From the NCBI GenBank assembly GCA_963746605.1, contig CAVVCH010000061.1, positions 124,001-188,000 on the forward strand: a stretch of DNA of 64,000 nucleotides, written 5' to 3'. This document shows positions 25,215 to 33,802 of this stretch, piece after piece. The notes below the pieces were generated by a model. The model was not told the DNA's origin and ran no database searches. It was given only the letters and a program-made list of their open reading frames with translations. The DNA is from CAVQSS01 sp963746605 (GTDB lineage: Bacteria > Desulfobacterota > RBG-13-43-22). How positions within the stretch are numbered: position 1 is the stretch's first letter; each line of letters begins with the position of its first letter. A program made the position numbers and the translations under genes.

Positions 25215-25253
25215 CAAAAAAGGCCCATCCGGTATTCGGATGGGCCTTTTTTG
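25215..25253. terminator. Strong bidirectional terminator after dsrP
   Basis: aaaaaaggcccatccg pairs with cggatgggcctttttt around gtatt, with A and T tracts on both sides. It ends the dsr transcript and also serves the minus-strand VOC gene. Confidence 0.9.
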
Positions 25254-25269
25254 TCCTGCTCGCTTCCCT

Positions 25270-25860
25270 TTATGGGTCTTTTCTTATCCCGTGAAACAGC
25301 TCGCTTCCCACGCCGGGATAGATCTTTCTTCTTTCAGGCGGGGTGGGATTAACTACCGGAGGCCAGGCATCCCGGTGAGGCTCGGATCCTTCCCGAGAGA
25401 CGGCCGAGGGGGCCGTATCCTTCAAGGAAGGCCGGAGACGCAGCTCGATTCCTTCCACGTCATGACTGAATTCGATGGGGATCCCGTTGGGGTCATAGGT
25501 GTAAATGGAGTGGATGAAGCCATGGTTGATAACCTCCGAGACCTCGAAGCCCCCGGCCTCCAATTTATCCTTCAGCTCCCAGAGGTGCTCTTCCTGTTCG
25601 ACGCCGAAGGAAACATGATCGAAGATGAAAGGGCCTTTGACCGGGTAGCCATGCTCCTTCTCCTCTACCGGTTCCACATCCGGCCATTCAAAAAAGGCGA
25701 TCAGGTCCTGGGGGGAGATTTCCAGGAAATAGTGGCGGTAGCCGGGATGGCCCAGGCCGGCCACCAGCCGCATTCCCAGGAGATCACGCCAAAAGCGGAT
25801 AGTCCTATCCATATCGCCGGTAGCCATGGCCAAATGATTAATTCCCGTATAATGGATCAT
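25270..25860 (-). CDS. VOC family (glyoxalase/dioxygenase fold) protein
   Basis: 196 residues from the ATG at 25858-25860, which has caggaggg six bases upstream. Two beta-alpha-beta-beta-beta modules are visible: INHLAMATGDMDRTIRFWRDLLGMRLV, then FDHVSFGVEQEEHLWELKDKLEAGGFE and YTYDPNGIPIEF. Likely metal ligands are an N-terminal His, the mid-protein FDHVSF His and the final Glu in PIEF. Substrate unknown. It converges on dsrP at the shared terminator. Confidence 0.85.
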   Translation of the reverse strand: MIHYTGINHLAMATGDMDRTIRFWRDLLGMRLVAGLGHPGYRHYFLEISPQDLIAFFEWPDVEPVEEKEHGYPVKGPFIFDHVSFGVEQEEHLWELKDKLEAGGFEVSEVINHGFIHSIYTYDPNGIPIEFSHDVEGIELRLRPSLKDTAPSAVSREGSEPHRDAWPPVVNPTPPERRKIYPGVGSELFHGIRKDP

Positions 25861-26023
25861 TGATCCCTCCTGGAAAAGGTGATATTCTTTGGCTTTGCGC
25901 CCTTTTTTTGGGTGAGTGGCGGCTCTCGCGGAGAAAAAGGTTCCCAACCAAAAAGGGGAAACACCCTTTCTATTTTAAGGCCAAAATAGAAATCGTCAAC
26001 CCCGTCCGAATTCTGTTAGAAAC

Positions 26024-26052
26024 TTGACAGGAGGGAAAATTTTTATTAGATT
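26024..26052 (+). promoter_or_regulatory. Sigma-70-type promoter of the branched-chain transporter operon
   Basis: TTGACA (26024-26029), 17-base spacer, TAGATT (26047-26052). It lies 32 bases before the substrate-binding protein ATG, which has its own gaaggagg ribosome site. Confidence 0.5.
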
Positions 26053-26084
26053 GCCTGATCACCTTTTCTAGAGAAGGAGGACCT

Positions 26085-27383
26085 ATGAAGAAGCGCATGG
26101 TGTCTTGGCTGGTTTTTTCCCTGATGGTTTTGCTGGCCGTGGGACTGGCCTCGGCCGCTACCATCAAAATCGGGGTCATCTACCCCTTGACGGGCGGGGC
26201 GGCCGCCGAGGGACGGGAACTGCGGGCCGGCGCTGAACTGGCGGCGGAGATCGCCAATAGCGCCAACGCGGCCATGGCCATGAGTATGGCCAGAAATGCC
26301 GGGATCAAAAGTCTGGGCGGCGCCAAGATCGAGTTGATTTTCAAGGATCACGAAGGTAATCCAACCCTGGGGGCCGACTTGGCAAAAAAACTTATCCTGG
26401 ACGACAAGGTGGTGGGAATCCTGGGCTGCTATCATAGCGCCGTCACCAAAACCGTCAGCGCCGTGGCTGAGCAGTACGGCATCCCCATGATCAATGACTC
26501 CTCCACCTCTCCAGATCTGACCAAACGGGGCTTCAAGTGGTTCTGGCGCACCACCCCCCATGACGGCACCTTCACGCGGGACCTTTTTGAGTTTATGAAA
26601 GGGCTGACCCAGGGGAAGGCGAAGGGGATCAAGGCCGTCCCCAAGGCGGATATCAATGATCTGGCTTCGGCCTGTGAAAAAACGGAGTGGGGCTCCCATG
26701 TCTCCCAGTTGATCGAGGTCTACGGCAAGGAATATGGGTTTAACGTCAAGAAGTCGATTCTCTATGCCGCCAAATCGGCCGACCTGTCGAGCGAGGTGGG
26801 ATCTTTGAAAGCGGTCAAACCGGATGTGATGCTCTTCGCCTCCTACGCCTCCGACGCCATTTTAATGATGAAAACCTTGAAGGCCCAGAAGGCCCAACCG
26901 AAGATCCTTTGGGGACAGGATGCCGGTTTTGAGGCCCCCGAGTTTCGGACTTCAATGGGAGATGACGTGGTGGGCATCCTGACCCGAACTGTTTTTTCGC
27001 CCAAGATCGCCGAGGTGAAGAAAGTGGCCGGGCAGGTCAACGACCTCTACAAGAAAAAACACAACCGTGATTTGAGCGGAGCCTCGGCCCGGGCCTTTAC
27101 CGGGGTCCAGGCCTGGGTGGAGGTGCTGGAAAAAGCGGGATCCACCAAACCGGCCGACATCCAGAAGGCCGCCAATGCCATCAATATCCCAGGGGATCAA
27201 TTGATTGTGCCCTGGGCCGGGATCAAGTTCGCTACCAGCGGAGACGACCTGGGCCAGAACGTTCTGGGTTCGGGCATGATCGGCCAGTATCAGAAAGGAA
27301 AAGACGGCCAGATCGTTCTGGAAATCGCCTATCCCTTTGACGTAGCCACGGCCAATCTGGTGTATCCGTTTAAAGGTTTTTAG
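26085..27383 (+). CDS. Branched-chain amino acid-type ABC transporter, substrate-binding protein
   Basis: 432 residues with a cleavable signal peptide (WLVFSLMVLLAVGLASA) and a type-I periplasmic binding fold opening TIKIGVIYPLTGGAAAEGREL. Family PF13458 (LivK/HAAT). First gene of a five-gene operon with two permeases and two ATPases. These systems import amino acids but also amides, urea or aromatic acids, so the ligand cannot be fixed. The neighbouring pxpBC genes suggest a nitrogen compound. Confidence 0.92.
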   Translation: MKKRMVSWLVFSLMVLLAVGLASAATIKIGVIYPLTGGAAAEGRELRAGAELAAEIANSANAAMAMSMARNAGIKSLGGAKIELIFKDHEGNPTLGADLAKKLILDDKVVGILGCYHSAVTKTVSAVAEQYGIPMINDSSTSPDLTKRGFKWFWRTTPHDGTFTRDLFEFMKGLTQGKAKGIKAVPKADINDLASACEKTEWGSHVSQLIEVYGKEYGFNVKKSILYAAKSADLSSEVGSLKAVKPDVMLFASYASDAILMMKTLKAQKAQPKILWGQDAGFEAPEFRTSMGDDVVGILTRTVFSPKIAEVKKVAGQVNDLYKKKHNRDLSGASARAFTGVQAWVEVLEKAGSTKPADIQKAANAINIPGDQLIVPWAGIKFATSGDDLGQNVLGSGMIGQYQKGKDGQIVLEIAYPFDVATANLVYPFKGF

Positions 27384-27498
27384 ACAAGACCATTCGGCGT
27401 CGGGCCTGTGCGTTCGACGACGGATGAACTGGATGGGTTAAATGGGGGAGGGCCGGGCGGGTCGCTCCCCCATTTTCAATGATTCAAACGCGATCCTT

Positions 27499-28413
27499 AT
27501 GGAAATATTACTCAGCGCGCTGGTCTCCGGATTGATGCTCGGCCTGGTCCTGGCCATCATGGCCCTGGGGTTGACCATCATCTTCGGCGTGATGGATATG
27601 GTCAATTTCGCCCACGGCGAATTTCTGATGATCGGCATGTATGCCGGACTGCTGACCGCCCAGATCACCGGGGCCGACCCCTTGTTCGGCCTACCCGTGG
27701 CGGCCGCCATTGGCTTCCTCCTGGGGGTACTCTGTTATTACGGCCTGGCCAGATACCTGCTTCGCGGCCCCATGGTGGCCCAGCTTTTAGGCACTTTCGG
27801 ACTGATGCTCTTCCTGCGCAACCTGGCACTTCTGATTATGGGTTCGGAAGACCGGGCTCTGCACGAGGGGCTTCTGGTCGGCAAAAGTCTGGAAATCGGG
27901 TTGGGGGTTATCATTCCGGCCACCAAGCTGGCCGCCGCCGTCTTCGCGATCATGGCTTTTGGGGCCGTCTGGTTGCTGATGAATAAAACCAGGGTCGGCC
28001 AGGCGCTGACGGCCACCTCGCTGAACGCCGAGGGAGCCCGCTACATGGGCATTCACACGGAAAAGATGAACGCCCTGGCTTGGGGATTAGGAGCGGCTAC
28101 GGCCACCCTCGCCGGAGCACTGTTGGTAAATTTCTGGTCGGTCAACCCTTTCGTGGGCCTGCTTTTTACCATGATCGCTTTTACGGTGGTGGCCCTGGGG
28201 GGATTCGGCAGCGTTCCCGGGGCCTTTTTTGCCGGCCTGGTAGTGGGGGTGATCACCGAACTGCCCGGGATCTGGGACTTCTTCACCTACACTTTTCATT
28301 TTCAATGGATGCAAAAAGTCCCCATGACTTCCTTTAAATACACCTTCGTTTATCTGGCCTACTTCCTGATCATGGTTTTTCGGCCTCGGGGGCTCTTCGG
28401 ATGGAAGCCGTAA
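27499..28413 (+). CDS. livH: Branched-chain amino acid-type ABC transporter, permease (LivH)
   Basis: 304 residues, about eight membrane helices. The family signature appears as GVMDMVNFAHGEFLMIGMYAG near the N-terminus and GLGAATATLAGALL in the C-terminal half. The ATG at 27499 (MEILLSALVSG) starts directly at the first helix; an in-frame ATG at 27442 would add 19 polar residues. Its stop overlaps the start of livM. Confidence 0.92.
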   Translation: MEILLSALVSGLMLGLVLAIMALGLTIIFGVMDMVNFAHGEFLMIGMYAGLLTAQITGADPLFGLPVAAAIGFLLGVLCYYGLARYLLRGPMVAQLLGTFGLMLFLRNLALLIMGSEDRALHEGLLVGKSLEIGLGVIIPATKLAAAVFAIMAFGAVWLLMNKTRVGQALTATSLNAEGARYMGIHTEKMNALAWGLGAATATLAGALLVNFWSVNPFVGLLFTMIAFTVVALGGFGSVPGAFFAGLVVGVITELPGIWDFFTYTFHFQWMQKVPMTSFKYTFVYLAYFLIMVFRPRGLFGWKP

Positions 28414-29414
28414 AGAGCGCCGTCGACTTTTCAGATTTCCCGCGCCTGGATCGGATGGTGGCTGCGCTGGGAGCCGTCTTCCTTCTTTTTTTCCCCTGGA
28501 TACCCCATTCCTCTTTCGCCATGACCACCATGATCCAGTTTCTGATGTTCAGCACCTACGGGATGGGCTGGAATACTATCGGCGGCTACGGCGGGCAGGT
28601 GGATCTGGGGAAAGCCCAATACGTGGGCATCGGGGCCTATACCACCGCGGTGATGCTGATCCGCTGGGATGTCCCCTTTTGGGTCTCCATGCCCATCGGG
28701 TTGGGTCTTTCGGTGGGCTGGTCGTTTCTGATCGGGTATCCCCTGTTTCGGTTGAAGGGGCATTATTTCGCCATCGCCACCATTGCCACCTCTCTGGTTC
28801 TGAAGGACGTTTTCGAGGTCTGGAATTTTTTGGGCGCCTCCCGGGGGCTGGAGATTTCCCCCATCAAGTACCAACCCCCCGACTTCCTGCGGCTGATTTT
28901 CCGGAGCGACGTTCCCTACTATTATATTATGCTGGGCATCTTTTTCCTCGGGCTCCTGATCATCAACTGGTTCAGAAAATCGCGTTTAGGTTTTCAACTG
29001 CGGTCGATCAAAGATAATGAGGATATCGCCCGTTCGCTGGGCATCGATGTCCATTGGGCCAAGATCAAGACCTATGCCGTGGCTACGGCTTTCGTCAGCG
29101 TGGTCGGTTCGTTTCATGCCTGTTACATCAAAAACATCGAACCGGAAGATACGATGAGTCTGGATATCTCGGTGCTCATCGCCTTGATGGCCATGCTGGG
29201 CGGAGCCGGTTCTCTCTGGGGTCCGGTTATCGGGGCGGCCATTCTGATCCCCATGAAAAGCTACTTCAAGGAATGGCTCGGTGCCCAGGCCGGACTGGTT
29301 GGATTGGACCTGATCCTTTATAGTGCTATTATCATGCTGGTAGCCGCCGTGGAGCCCCGGGGCATCTGGGGGTTCGTGGAAAAGGCCCGGAGAAAAAAAA
29401 GAAGCCAACCATGA
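28401..29414 (+). CDS. livM: Branched-chain amino acid-type ABC transporter, permease (LivM)
   Basis: 337 residues, second permease. About nine helices, with the conserved GGYGGQVDLGKAQYVGIGAY segment (in most members GxxGxxSLGHAxFxGIGAY) and AMLGGAGSLWGPVIGAAIL near the end. Overlaps livH by 13 bases and livG by 4, so the set is translationally coupled. Confidence 0.92.
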   Translation: MEAVKSAVDFSDFPRLDRMVAALGAVFLLFFPWIPHSSFAMTTMIQFLMFSTYGMGWNTIGGYGGQVDLGKAQYVGIGAYTTAVMLIRWDVPFWVSMPIGLGLSVGWSFLIGYPLFRLKGHYFAIATIATSLVLKDVFEVWNFLGASRGLEISPIKYQPPDFLRLIFRSDVPYYYIMLGIFFLGLLIINWFRKSRLGFQLRSIKDNEDIARSLGIDVHWAKIKTYAVATAFVSVVGSFHACYIKNIEPEDTMSLDISVLIALMAMLGGAGSLWGPVIGAAILIPMKSYFKEWLGAQAGLVGLDLILYSAIIMLVAAVEPRGIWGFVEKARRKKRSQP

Positions 29415-30160
29415 GTCTGTTGGAAGTCAAAGAGGTCACCAAGGATTTCGGCGGACTGCGGGCCAATGACCGCGTTTCTTTCCGGGTGGAAAGCGGAGAA
29501 GTCATGGGTCTGATCGGCCCCAACGGGGCTGGAAAGACCACCCTGTTCAACTGCATTGCCGGTTTTCACAGCCCGAGCGAAGGAACTATTTTTTTTGACG
29601 GCCGGGACATTACCCGGCTGAAGGATTTTGAGGTAGCCCGTCTGGGACTGGCCCGCACCTTCCAGGTCTACACCGCCGCCGGGGATCTGAATGTGCTGGA
29701 AAACATCATGATCGGCGTTTTTCTGAAGACCCGGTCCAGGAATGAGGCCCTCCGCAAGAGCCGGGAGATCATGGCTTTCATGGGCATCGAGGCCCAGGGG
29801 AAGAGCCTGATGGCCGAACTGCCGGTGGCCGCCCAGAAAAGAGTGACCCTGGCCACCACCCTGGCCGCGGATCCCAAAATGATCCTGCTCGACGAAGTGG
29901 CCGCCGGTCTCAACCCCTCCGAGATCGAAGAATTTATCGGCCTGCTGGAAGATATCAACCGGAAAAGGGGGATCACCCTGCTGCTCACCGAACATGTGAT
30001 GGAGTTGGTCATGCGCCTGAGCCATCGGGTCGTCGTTCTGGAGAGCGGCCGGAAGATCGCGGAAGGGGAACCCGGGGAAGTGGTCAAAAGCGAGGCCGTG
30101 ATCAAGGCCTACCTGGGGGAAAGCTACGTCAATAGAAAGACGCAGAGCGCGGGGCGCTGA
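29411..30160 (+). CDS. livG: Branched-chain amino acid-type ABC transporter, ATPase (LivG)
   Basis: 249 residues. Walker A GPNGAGKTTLFN (~36-47) and Walker B MILLDEVAAGLNPSE. The ABC signature position reads ELPVAAQKRVTLA, without the usual LSGGxQ; LivG proteins often have a degenerate LSxGQQRR here, but this one is further off. LivF carries a canonical signature, so one composite site may be fully active. A 142-base gap separates it from livF. Confidence 0.9.
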   Translation: MSLLEVKEVTKDFGGLRANDRVSFRVESGEVMGLIGPNGAGKTTLFNCIAGFHSPSEGTIFFDGRDITRLKDFEVARLGLARTFQVYTAAGDLNVLENIMIGVFLKTRSRNEALRKSREIMAFMGIEAQGKSLMAELPVAAQKRVTLATTLAADPKMILLDEVAAGLNPSEIEEFIGLLEDINRKRGITLLLTEHVMELVMRLSHRVVVLESGRKIAEGEPGEVVKSEAVIKAYLGESYVNRKTQSAGR

Positions 30161-30169
30161 GCGCTGGAA

Positions 30170-30197
30170 AAGATGGAAGAGGGAAGATGGAAGAGGG
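30170..30197 (+). repeat. Tandem 14-bp duplication in the livG-livF gap
   Basis: aagatggaagaggg occurs twice back to back (30170-30183 and 30184-30197). The rest of the gap (30161-30302) contains GC-rich words like gcgctgagcgct and ctacgcgatctgcgct. It looks like a small repeat insertion into the operon; no gene is visible. Confidence 0.6.
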
Positions 30198-30302
30198 AAG
30201 AAAAAACCGACCCCTGACGCGGGTCGAAGTTCAGTTGGTAACGGTTAACGGGTTATTGGCGCTACGCGATCTGCGCTCTGTGCATTACGCTCTGCCGATA
30301 TT

Positions 30303-31007
30303 ATGCTGGAAGTACAAAACATAGAGGTCCGCTATTCCGGTCTGCCGGTGATCCAGGATATTTCCCTGAACGTCAGGGAAGGGGAGCTGGTTTCCGTGGT
30401 GGGGGGAAATGGGGCCGGCAAATCCACTCTGTTCAAGGCCATTATGGGGGTCTTGAGGCCCACTCGGGGAGAGATCACCTTCCGGGGCGAGACGGTGTCC
30501 GGGAAGACCACGGCGGAAATAGTTCGTCGAGGGGTCGTCTGTATCCCGGAGGACCGGAAACTTTTCCGTCCCCTTTCGGTGGAAGAAAACCTGCACCTGG
30601 GTGCTTATATTCTCAAGGATCGGCATCAGCACCTGACCTTGATGGAGGAAGTCTTCGCCCTTTTCCCCCGCCTGAAGGAACGGCGCCGTCAGCCGGCGGC
30701 CACCCTGTCCGGCGGGGAACAGCAGATGCTGGCCATCGGGCGGGGACTCATGGCCGATCCGAAACTTCTGCTCCTGGATGAACCTTCCCTGGGGCTGGCC
30801 CCTTTATTGGTGGACGAGGTCTTCAAAGTGGTTAAGAAACTGAAGGAGCGGGGCATGACCATTCTGCTGGTGGAACAAAATGTCCGGGAGGCCCTGGAGA
30901 TATGCAGCCGGGGTTATATCCTGCAAACCGGGAGGATCGTTCAGGAAGGGACCGGAACCGAACTTCTTCAAAGCAACGCCGTCCGGAAGGCTTTTCTGGG
31001 GTTATAG
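30303..31007 (+). CDS. livF: Branched-chain amino acid-type ABC transporter, ATPase (LivF)
   Basis: 234 residues. Walker A GGNGAGKSTLFKAIMG, canonical signature LSGGEQQMLAIGRGL, Walker B LLLLDEPSLGLAP, and the switch histidine position occupied by Q in LLVEQN, as usual in LivF. Last transporter gene; pxpB follows after ~10 bases. Confidence 0.93.
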   Translation: MLEVQNIEVRYSGLPVIQDISLNVREGELVSVVGGNGAGKSTLFKAIMGVLRPTRGEITFRGETVSGKTTAEIVRRGVVCIPEDRKLFRPLSVEENLHLGAYILKDRHQHLTLMEEVFALFPRLKERRRQPAATLSGGEQQMLAIGRGLMADPKLLLLDEPSLGLAPLLVDEVFKVVKKLKERGMTILLVEQNVREALEICSRGYILQTGRIVQEGTGTELLQSNAVRKAFLGL

Positions 31008-31017
31008 GGGGCGGGGT

Positions 31018-31698
31018 TTGGAATACGAGGCCCCTAAAATCCTTCTCTGCGGCGACCAGGCTGTGAGCGTTGAATTCGGGGACAGCATCGACCCGAAAAT
31101 AAACCGCAAGGTTCTTCAGTTTTTTGAACGGCTCCGCTCCCGACCTGTCCCCGGGATCAAGGATCTGATACCCAGTTATCGATCCCTCCTGGTTCAGTAT
31201 GACCCGCTGAATCTCTCCGCCGAGACGTTGGTGAAGAGCCTCAGGAAGGAGCTGGCCGGCATAGGGCCGGCGATTTCCGAAACGGGACGGACGATCACGA
31301 TTCCGGTTTACTACGGCGGATCCTTCGGACCGGACCTGGCGGAGGTGGCCGAGTACCATGGAATGACCCCGGCGGAAGTCATCGCCCTTCATGCGGCAGT
31401 CACGTATCGGGTCTACATGATCGGGTTCAGTCCGGGCTTTCCTTTTCTAGGGGGGTTGGATCCCCGCCTGTATACGCCCAGAAAAAAAACTCCCCGGGAA
31501 AAAGTGCCGGCCGGCAGTGTGGGTATTGCCAATCAGCAAACCGGCATCTATTCTCTGGACAGTCCCGGAGGCTGGCGATTGATCGGCCGGACACCGATAA
31601 AACTCTTCGATCTTTCCAGGGAAGAACCGTTGCTCCTCGGGGTCGGCGACCGGGTTCTTTTCCAACCGATTACGGAAAAAGAATTTGACGACGATTAG
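31018..31698 (+). CDS. pxpB: 5-oxoprolinase subunit B-like (KipI/PxpB)
   Basis: About 226 residues from a TTG at 31018 just after livF; the frame is open further 5' inside livF, but that part is out of family. Signature PGFPFLGGLDPRLYTPRK and GSVGIANQQTGIYSLDSPGGW are typical of KipI/PxpB (PF02682). With PxpC and PxpA it hydrolyses ATP to open 5-oxoproline to glutamate. PxpA (LamB/YcsF) is not in the window. It overlaps pxpC by 14 bases. Confidence 0.88.
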   Translation: MEYEAPKILLCGDQAVSVEFGDSIDPKINRKVLQFFERLRSRPVPGIKDLIPSYRSLLVQYDPLNLSAETLVKSLRKELAGIGPAISETGRTITIPVYYGGSFGPDLAEVAEYHGMTPAEVIALHAAVTYRVYMIGFSPGFPFLGGLDPRLYTPRKKTPREKVPAGSVGIANQQTGIYSLDSPGGWRLIGRTPIKLFDLSREEPLLLGVGDRVLFQPITEKEFDDD

Positions 31699-32626
31699 GA
31701 TCATCAAGCCCGGTCCCTTGACGACCGTCCAGGATTTAGGCCGGGTGGGATACCAGGATCGGGGCGTGCCGGTCTCCGGGGCCGTCGATTCATACGCCCT
31801 GCGGCTGGGTAATCTGATCGTCGGCAACCGGGAAGGCGAGGCGGCTCTGGAAATTACCCTGGGGGGATTTGAGGTTGAATTTGTTCAGGAGGTTGCTTTT
31901 GCCTTGACCGGGGCTGAATCCGCCGCCCGGTTAAACGGGGAGGACGTTTCCTTCTGGAGAAGGATTGCCGCTTCCAAGGGAGACCGGTTATTCATCGACC
32001 ACAGCCGGACCGGGGCCCGGGTCTACCTGGCTCTGGCCGGAGGGATCGCTGTTCCTTTGGTCATGGGCAGCAAATCGACCTACCTTCGCGGTGGGTTCGG
32101 AGGATACCAGGGGAGGGCTTTGCGGAAGGGAGATCGCTTGCATTGCGGACCGGCACGGGAGGCCTTCATTCGTGAAATTCCTCTCGGATTAAGGCCGGCA
32201 CCCTCAGGCCACCCTACCTTGCGCGTGGTGCTGGGACCCCAGGACGAAGAAATTACGGACGAAGGACTTTTGACGTTCCGGTCTTCCCCCTATGTCCTGA
32301 CCAGGCAGATGGATCGCATGGGTTGCCGGCTTGAAGGTCCAAGGATAACCCATCGGAGAGGCGCGGATATCATTTCCGACGGTACCAGCTTCGGCTCCAT
32401 CCAGATCCCTGGAGACGGTCAGCCCATCATTCTCTTAGCCGACCGCCAGACCACGGGGGGCTACGTGAAGATTGGCTCGGTCATCGCCGCGGACTGGCCT
32501 CTGATCGCCCAGGCCTTGCCCGGCCGGGTCGTTCGTTTTCAGACCGTCGGGCTGGAAGAAGCCCAGGAAAGCTATTTTCAAAGAGAATCTGCCCTGACCC
32601 GCTTTCTAACGTCATTAGGTGATTGA
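31685..32626 (+). CDS. pxpC: 5-oxoprolinase subunit C-like (biotin-dependent carboxyltransferase family)
   Basis: 313 residues, TTG start overlapping pxpB. Family marks: KPGPLTTVQDLGRVGYQDRG at the N-terminus, PVSGAVDSYALRLGNLIVGN, then SDGTSFGSIQIPGDGQPIIL. PF02626 (KipA/PxpC). Its position after a LIV-type importer suggests the transported ligand is a lactam or amide funnelled to glutamate; that is inference. Confidence 0.9.
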   Translation: MTTIRIIKPGPLTTVQDLGRVGYQDRGVPVSGAVDSYALRLGNLIVGNREGEAALEITLGGFEVEFVQEVAFALTGAESAARLNGEDVSFWRRIAASKGDRLFIDHSRTGARVYLALAGGIAVPLVMGSKSTYLRGGFGGYQGRALRKGDRLHCGPAREAFIREIPLGLRPAPSGHPTLRVVLGPQDEEITDEGLLTFRSSPYVLTRQMDRMGCRLEGPRITHRRGADIISDGTSFGSIQIPGDGQPIILLADRQTTGGYVKIGSVIAADWPLIAQALPGRVVRFQTVGLEEAQESYFQRESALTRFLTSLGD

Positions 32627-32719
32627 CCTTTGATCGGTTTGAGGGCATATTAGGGAATATTGGCCCGAGGTTCAGGGCCGGCTATTCTTTACGAAAGAAC
32701 AGGAGTGAGAGAAACGGCG

Positions 32720-32929
32720 ATGGTGGATATCAAATTGCTTGAAAAAGTCTTGAAGGAGTTTGAGCAGGAGAATGAAGAGGATCCGATCGAGGATCCCGAA
32801 TACATCAAAGGGATTAATTTTATTGCCGATGAAATGCGGACCCTGGACGAAAACTATTTCGCCAAGGGAATCATTGATTTCATTCGCGAGTATGACCGAC
32901 GAAGGAAAAAAAAGATGGGAAAGTCTTGA
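32720..32929 (+). CDS. Small hypothetical protein
   Basis: 69 residues from the ATG at 32720. Very acidic first half (EFEQENEEDPIEDPEY) and basic end (REYDRRRKKKMGKS), no Cys, no membrane helix. No family recognised. It lies 38 bases before a NifX-like gene and is probably the first gene of that small operon. An in-frame GTG at 32705 is possible but lies too close to the aggag. Confidence 0.55.
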   Translation: MVDIKLLEKVLKEFEQENEEDPIEDPEYIKGINFIADEMRTLDENYFAKGIIDFIREYDRRRKKKMGKS

Positions 32930-32967
32930 TTGCAATTTCCAAATAATACATAAAAAGGAGTTTTGAA

Positions 32968-33348
32968 ATGAGAATAGCTTTTCCGGTAACGGAAGATCGA
33001 GGAATGGAAAGTCCGGTCTATGGGCATTTTGGTTCAGCCCCCCTCTTTATGGTAGTCGACAGCGCCAATGGCACACTCGAACCCATCGGAAATACGGATG
33101 CCCATCATGCCCACGGGCAATGCCAGCCGATCAAGGCCTTGGGGGGGACCCCCGTGGACCTGGTCGTGGTGGGTGGAATCGGCGGCGGAGCCCTGATGAA
33201 GCTCCAGGGATTGGGAATAAAGGTTTTCAGGGCCGTGGAAGGCAGCGTGATGGAAAACCTGGAACTGCTCAAATCCGGCCAATTGCCCGAGTTCGCTGTG
33301 AATATGACCTGTGCCGGACACCAGGGCGGCCAGGGCTGCCATCACTAA
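32968..33348 (+). CDS. NifX/NifB-type metal-cofactor protein (MTH1175-like)
   Basis: 126 residues, PF02579 fold: MRIAFPVTEDRG, YGHFGSAPLFMVVD, VVVGGIGGGALMKLQGLGIKVF. These small proteins resemble the FeMo-cofactor carrier domain of NifX/NifY/NifB. Most in anaerobes without nitrogenase have no assigned role. A His-rich loop (DAHHAHGQC) and a C-terminal CAGHQGGQGCHH could bind metal. Ribosome site aaaaaggag is 8 bases upstream. No nif structural genes are in the window. Confidence 0.88.
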   Translation: MRIAFPVTEDRGMESPVYGHFGSAPLFMVVDSANGTLEPIGNTDAHHAHGQCQPIKALGGTPVDLVVVGGIGGGALMKLQGLGIKVFRAVEGSVMENLELLKSGQLPEFAVNMTCAGHQGGQGCHH

Positions 33349-33362
33349 AAGGGAGGGGCGCC

Positions 33363-33791
33363 ATGGAGCAGGAGGAGATGACCCCTCCGCTTGATTTATC
33401 AAGCATTCGGGAAATGTTGCGTAGCTCGGGGTATGCTGAAAGAGCGATTGATTATTACCTGACCAAGCCCAATCAGGGTCCCCTGGAGGACGCCGACCAG
33501 ATTTCCGAATTGACCGGTCCTTGCGGGGACACCATGAAATGCTATCTGAAAGTGGATCAGGGAATCATCCGGGAAGCCAGGTTTCAGGTTTTGGGTTGCC
33601 CGGGGGCGATTTCCGCGGCCATGGCCTTGGCCGACCTGGTCAAAGGGAAAGCCTTCAAAAAAGCCCTGGAGGTCAAAGACGGGGACGTCTTCAGGGAGTT
33701 GGTCCAGATTCCCGACCAGAAACAGCATTGCATCCGCTTGGCGGTCAAAACTCTGGAAAAGGCCATTACGGAATTTAACGATAAGCAATAA
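33363..33791 (+). CDS. IscU/NifU-like iron-sulfur scaffold protein
   Basis: 142 residues from the ATG at 33363 (MEQEEM), preceded by aaaagggagg. The three scaffold cysteines are in GPCGDTMKCYLKV, LGCPGAISAA and KQHCIRLA, the usual IscU/NifU-N arrangement, with GPCGD matching the conserved Asp near the first Cys. The N-terminal ~40 residues are extra. No iscS or iscA is adjacent. Its pairing with a NifX-like and a zinc-ribbon protein suggests a dedicated metallocofactor route. Confidence 0.85.
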   Translation: MEQEEMTPPLDLSSIREMLRSSGYAERAIDYYLTKPNQGPLEDADQISELTGPCGDTMKCYLKVDQGIIREARFQVLGCPGAISAAMALADLVKGKAFKKALEVKDGDVFRELVQIPDQKQHCIRLAVKTLEKAITEFNDKQ

Positions 33792-33802
33792 GGAGAAAAA
33801 CC

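Noticed and set aside
32968..33348. Nitrogen-fixation gene cluster
   Set aside because: NifX-like folds are common in anaerobes; no nifHDK or nifB core gene is in the window.
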